From CAVTWD01 sp963738325 (GTDB lineage Bacteria; Actinomycetota; Acidimicrobiia; Acidimicrobiales; Ilumatobacteraceae): a stretch of 64,000 nucleotides of DNA. A program made the translations under genes and the position numbers. The notes beneath the pieces were generated by a model. The model had not been told where the DNA came from and ran no database searches. It saw nothing but the letters and a program-made list of their open reading frames with translations. The stretch is from assembly GCA_963738325.1 (NCBI GenBank), contig CAVTWD010000001.1:558001-622000 (forward strand), in the 5' to 3' direction. This document shows positions 60,932 to 64,000 of this stretch, in pieces; position 1 is the stretch's first letter, and every line of letters begins with the position of its first letter.

Positions 60932-62530
60932 ATGGCCGACCAGGACGAGCCCACCGGCGACGAGCCCGACCGGCTGCGGCTGGACGCGGTCATCTTCGAC
61001 CTCGATGGCGTCATCACCGATACGGCCGCCGTCCACGCCAGAGCGTGGAAGGAGGTGTTCGACGACGTGTTGCGCACCATGGCCGAGAGGCACGGCGAGC
61101 CGTTCGTCGCCTTCGACATCGACCACGACTACCGCCAGTACGTCGACGGGCGGCCCCGTTACGAAGGGGTGGCCGCCTTCCTGGCCAGCCGCGCGATCGA
61201 GCTGCCGTGGGGCGACCCCTCCGACCCCCCGGAGACCGAGACGGTCTGTGGGATAGGTAACCGGAAGAACCTGGTGTTCCAGGCCTCCCTCGCCCGCGAC
61301 GGGGTTGCCGCGTTCCCGGACGCCATCCGGGTCCTCGACCGGCTCGCCGCCCACGGCATTCGCACCGGGCTCCACACGTCCAGCCGGAACTGCCGCGAGA
61401 TCCTGCGCGCCGCCGGGCTCAGCGACCGCTTCGAGACCATCGTCGACGGCAACGACCTCTTCGAGTTGCACCTCCCCGGCAAGCCGGATCCGGCGCCGTT
61501 CCGCGAGGCGGCTCACCGGCTGGGAGTGGCGCCCATCGACGCCGCGGTCGCCGAGGACGCCACCGTGGGCGTGCGGGCCGGGAGGCGAGGCGGCTTCGGC
61601 GTCGTCATCGGCCTGGCGCGCGGCGACGCCAGCCCCGAGGCTCTCCTCGAGGCGGGCGCGGACGTGGCCGTCGCCAGCTTCGACGACCTCCCGGAGGACC
61701 CGATCGGCTGGCGCCGCCTCGGAGCGCGGCCCGTGCGTGACCTCCGGGACGTGCCGGAGGCGACGGCCACCGCAGTGCTGGCGCAGCTCAGTGGTCGGTC
61801 GCCGGTCGTGTTCTGCGACTTCGACGGCACCCTGTCGGAGATCGTTCGCGATCCCGACGCCGCGACGATCACCGAGACGAATCGGCAGGCCTTGGCCCGG
61901 TTGTCTCGCCATTGCCCGGTCGCGGTGGTCAGCGGTCGAGGCGCCTCCGACGTGGCTGCTCGCCTCGGGGTGGAGGGGCTCCTCGTCGCCGGCTCTCACG
62001 GCTTCGAGCTGTTCACCCCCGACGGCGAGCGACGCCGCCACGAGCGGGCCGAGGTCTGGATCCCGCGCCTGACGGCGGCCAGGGAGGACCTGCAGGTGAC
62101 GCTCGAGGATATCGGCGGCGTCTTCGTGGAAGACAAGCCCTTCGCCATCGCCGTCCACTACCGCAACGTCGACCCGGCCGAGCACGACTTCATCCGCGCC
62201 GCGGTGGCCGTGCAGGCGTCCCGGCACCGCCTCGCCTCGTCGGCGGGGAAGATGGTCGTCGAGCTGCGTCCGCATGTCCCGTGGGACAAAGGGGCCGTCG
62301 TGGTCGACCTCATGACCAGGTTCGCGCCCGACGACGACGCCGCTCCCGTCTACGTGGGCGACGACCTCACCGACGAGGACGCCTTTCGCGTCCTCCGGGG
62401 CTGGGGGGCCGGCATCGTGGTGCGGGGCGGCGAGCATCGCACCGCGGCCGACTTCGCCGTCGACTCCCCGGCCGGCGTGGCGGCGCTCCTGCACGAGCTG
62501 GCCGATTGGCTGGAGGCGGTGGCCGACTAA
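60932..62530 (+). CDS. HAD hydrolase fused to trehalose-6-phosphate phosphatase (OtsB1-like)
   Basis: A 532-aa two-domain protein. Residues 18-260: beta-phosphoglucomutase-type HAD (AVIFDLDGVITDTAAVHARA; GKPDPAPF; AVAEDATVGVRAG). Residues 295-530: OtsB fold (VFCDFDGTLSEI; VAVVSGRGASDVA; VELRPHVPWDKGAVV; YVGDDLTDEDAF). The first domain should isomerise beta-glucose-1-phosphate, the second dephosphorylate trehalose-6-phosphate. Mycobacterium tuberculosis OtsB1 (Rv2006) joins these two domains to a GH65 domain in one chain; here the GH65 part is the next gene, 37 bp on. GAGGAG precedes ATG 60932. Confidence 0.92.
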   Translation: MADQDEPTGDEPDRLRLDAVIFDLDGVITDTAAVHARAWKEVFDDVLRTMAERHGEPFVAFDIDHDYRQYVDGRPRYEGVAAFLASRAIELPWGDPSDPPETETVCGIGNRKNLVFQASLARDGVAAFPDAIRVLDRLAAHGIRTGLHTSSRNCREILRAAGLSDRFETIVDGNDLFELHLPGKPDPAPFREAAHRLGVAPIDAAVAEDATVGVRAGRRGGFGVVIGLARGDASPEALLEAGADVAVASFDDLPEDPIGWRRLGARPVRDLRDVPEATATAVLAQLSGRSPVVFCDFDGTLSEIVRDPDAATITETNRQALARLSRHCPVAVVSGRGASDVAARLGVEGLLVAGSHGFELFTPDGERRRHERAEVWIPRLTAAREDLQVTLEDIGGVFVEDKPFAIAVHYRNVDPAEHDFIRAAVAVQASRHRLASSAGKMVVELRPHVPWDKGAVVVDLMTRFAPDDDAAPVYVGDDLTDEDAFRVLRGWGAGIVVRGGEHRTAADFAVDSPAGVAALLHELADWLEAVAD

Positions 62531-62567
62531 GGTGTCCCCGACGGCGCATGGTTCGAGGACGGCGCGG

Positions 62568-64000
62568 GTGACGGCAGTGCCGACGAGCGACCCCTGGAAG
62601 CTCGTCTTCGAGGGTTACGAGCCAGACAAGCAAGGCTTGCGCGAGACGCTCTGCGCGCTCGGCAACGGTCGCTTCGTGACGCGCGGCGCACTGCCCGGCA
62701 GCCACGCCGATGGTCGTCATTACCCCGGCACGTACCTTGCCGGCGGCTACAACCGGCTCGCCAGCTACGTCGGTGACCGCGTCATCGTCAACGAGGATCT
62801 CGTCAACCTGCCGAACTGGCTACCCGTCACGTTCCGCCCGTCCGGCGGCACGTGGTTGTCCATCGACGACGTCGACGTGCTCGAGTACCGCGTCGAGCTC
62901 GACTTCCGCTCGGGCATGCTGATCCACTCGATGCGCGTGCGCGACCGCGATGGCCGCACGAGCAAGCTCATCGAGCGCCGCATCGTGTCGATGGCCGAAC
63001 CCACGCTGGCGGCCACCACCACGACCCTCCACGCGGAGGATTGGGGTGGGCCGGCCGAAGTGGTTTCCGTGCTCGACGGCAACGTGCGCAACCGCGGTGT
63101 CGCCCGCTACCTCTCGCTCAACGACCATCATCTCCAGCACGTCTCGATCTCGGGCGACCGCGGGGTGCGGAACATCATCTCGCTCGTCATCGAGACCAGC
63201 TCGTCACGGCTGCGCATGGCGATGGCGGCCCGCACTTCGGTCACGACCGAGCGTGACGTTCCCGTGCACTACTCCCGCGTCGAGTACCCGGGCCTCGTGG
63301 CCACCGACGTGCAGCTCGAGATCGAGCCGGACGAGACGATCACGGTGGAGAAGGTTGTCTCGCTGCGCACCGCCCGTGACCGGCCCTCGACGGAACCCCT
63401 GGCCGACGCCCGTCGCGACATCGAGCTGGCCCACGACTTCGAGTCGCTCGCCGCCCAGCACGCCTTGGCCTGGCAGCGGTTGTGGCTGCGGAGCCGCCTG
63501 GAGCTGGAGAACCGCGACCCTGCCGCCTCCCGGATCTGCAACCTCCATCTGTTCCACCTGCACCAGACCCTGTCCGAGCACTCCATCGACCTCGATGCCG
63601 GCGTCCCCGCCCGTGGTTGGCACGGGGAGGCCTATCGAGGGCACATCTTCTGGGACGAGCTGTTCATCCTTCCCTTCCTCGACTACCGCTTCCCCGAGCG
63701 CGTGCGGGGCGCGCTGTTGTACCGGTACCGGCGCCTCCCCGAGGCCAGGCGCGCCGCCCGCGAAGCCGGTTATCGTGGCGCGATGTACCCGTGGCAGAGC
63801 GCGAGCAGCGGGAGCGAGGAAACCCAGACGATGCACCTGAACCCGAAGTCCGGGCGATGGCTGCCCGACGGCTCCCACCTCCAACGCCACATCAACCTCG
63901 CCATCGCCTACAACATCTGGCACCACTGGCTGGTCGCCGAGGAACAGGAGCTCATGTTCCGGGGCGGTGCCGAGATGCTGCTCGAGATCGCCCGGTTCTG
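62568..64000 (+). CDS. Glycoside hydrolase family 65 protein (trehalose/maltose phosphorylase type), 3' end beyond the window
   Basis: At least 477 aa, running off the end. N-terminal beta-sandwich: LRETLCALGNGRFVTRGALP, YPGTYLAGGYNRL; linker helices; start of the (alpha/alpha)6 barrel: WHGEAYRGHIFWDELFILPF, YRGAMYPWQSASSGSEETQT. The catalytic Glu lies beyond the window. GH65 enzymes phosphorolyse trehalose, maltose or kojibiose to beta-glucose-1-phosphate, which the HAD domain upstream could isomerise. Start taken as GTG 62568 with GAGGA at 9 nt; GTG 62577 is also possible. Confidence 0.9.
   Translation, partial: MTAVPTSDPWKLVFEGYEPDKQGLRETLCALGNGRFVTRGALPGSHADGRHYPGTYLAGGYNRLASYVGDRVIVNEDLVNLPNWLPVTFRPSGGTWLSIDDVDVLEYRVELDFRSGMLIHSMRVRDRDGRTSKLIERRIVSMAEPTLAATTTTLHAEDWGGPAEVVSVLDGNVRNRGVARYLSLNDHHLQHVSISGDRGVRNIISLVIETSSSRLRMAMAARTSVTTERDVPVHYSRVEYPGLVATDVQLEIEPDETITVEKVVSLRTARDRPSTEPLADARRDIELAHDFESLAAQHALAWQRLWLRSRLELENRDPAASRICNLHLFHLHQTLSEHSIDLDAGVPARGWHGEAYRGHIFWDELFILPFLDYRFPERVRGALLYRYRRLPEARRAAREAGYRGAMYPWQSASSGSEETQTMHLNPKSGRWLPDGSHLQRHINLAIAYNIWHHWLVAEEQELMFRGGAEMLLEIARF

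Overview
The window is GC-rich DNA (roughly 70 percent by eye) from what is most likely an actinobacterium, probably of the Acidimicrobiia or a related mycolic-acid-free lineage. That placement is an inference from content: three wax-ester synthase/DGAT genes, a PlsB2-PlsC triacylglycerol locus like that of mycobacteria, F420-type LLM oxidoreductases, Rieske and Baeyer-Villiger oxygenases, OtsB1-type trehalose phosphatase, glycogen phosphorylase, and many genes that appear to be read from leaderless mRNAs. I saw no rRNA or tRNA gene, CRISPR array, transposase, integrase or phage gene.

Layout. 0-4.5 kb: a TetR regulator divergent from a Rieske oxygenase and a VOC protein, then a cupin, a phasin-like protein, a nitroreductase and a DUF971 protein. 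4.5-12.3 kb, cell-envelope block: a membrane TIR protein with a peptidoglycan-binding domain, divergent VanY-type and NlpC/P60-type coiled-coil wall hydrolases, an OafA-like acyltransferase with an SGNH domain, and a lipoprotein SGNH hydrolase. 12.4-25 kb: a seven-repeat lectin-like propeller protein, a FadH-like flavoenzyme, a secreted barrel protein, an MFS transporter, a racemase, two VOC proteins, a secreted alpha/beta hydrolase and an LLM oxidoreductase. 25.3-32.7 kb, catabolic block: a FadR-type GntR regulator, acyl-CoA ligase, histidine phosphatase, SDR, phytanoyl-CoA-dioxygenase-like enzyme, KshA-like Rieske oxygenase and a PRISE-type reductase, which together suggest oxidation of a hydrophobic terpenoid or steroid-like substrate. 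32.9-39 kb: a hydrolase, a second membrane TIR protein (ASH-like plus PASTA ectodomain) and a Baeyer-Villiger monooxygenase-esterase fusion. 39.1-47.9 kb, lipid-storage block: WS/DGAT, a WS/DGAT-HAD-PlsC fusion, PlsB, then bacterioferritin with its ferredoxin and another phasin-like protein. 48-57 kb: a patatin fragment, an LLM oxidoreductase, a second PhyH paralogue, a CotH kinase coupled to a propeller-TIM-barrel fusion, a decayed WS/DGAT and an alpha/beta hydrolase with a small Cys-rich partner. 57-64 kb, carbohydrate storage: glycogen phosphorylase, an esterase, HAD-OtsB and a GH65 phosphorylase running off the window.

How they fit together: most of the window serves uptake, oxidation and storage of hydrophobic carbon as triacylglycerol or wax ester, beside glycogen and trehalose metabolism and cell-wall turnover. 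The two TIR proteins are the most unusual genes. Each puts a cytoplasmic TIR domain on one side of a single membrane helix and a peptidoglycan-type ligand-binding domain on the other, which is the layout of a Toll-like receptor.

Quality warning: about a dozen otherwise well-conserved genes contain one to six single-base frameshifts, mostly +1 in G or C runs, clustered in 0-9 kb and 29-55 kb and absent from 9-29 kb. In nearly all cases the summed length is consistent with one intact reading frame after correction, so I treat these as probable sequence errors. The WS/DGAT at 54.4-55.3 kb and the patatin at 48.2-48.6 kb lack whole catalytic segments and are called broken genes.
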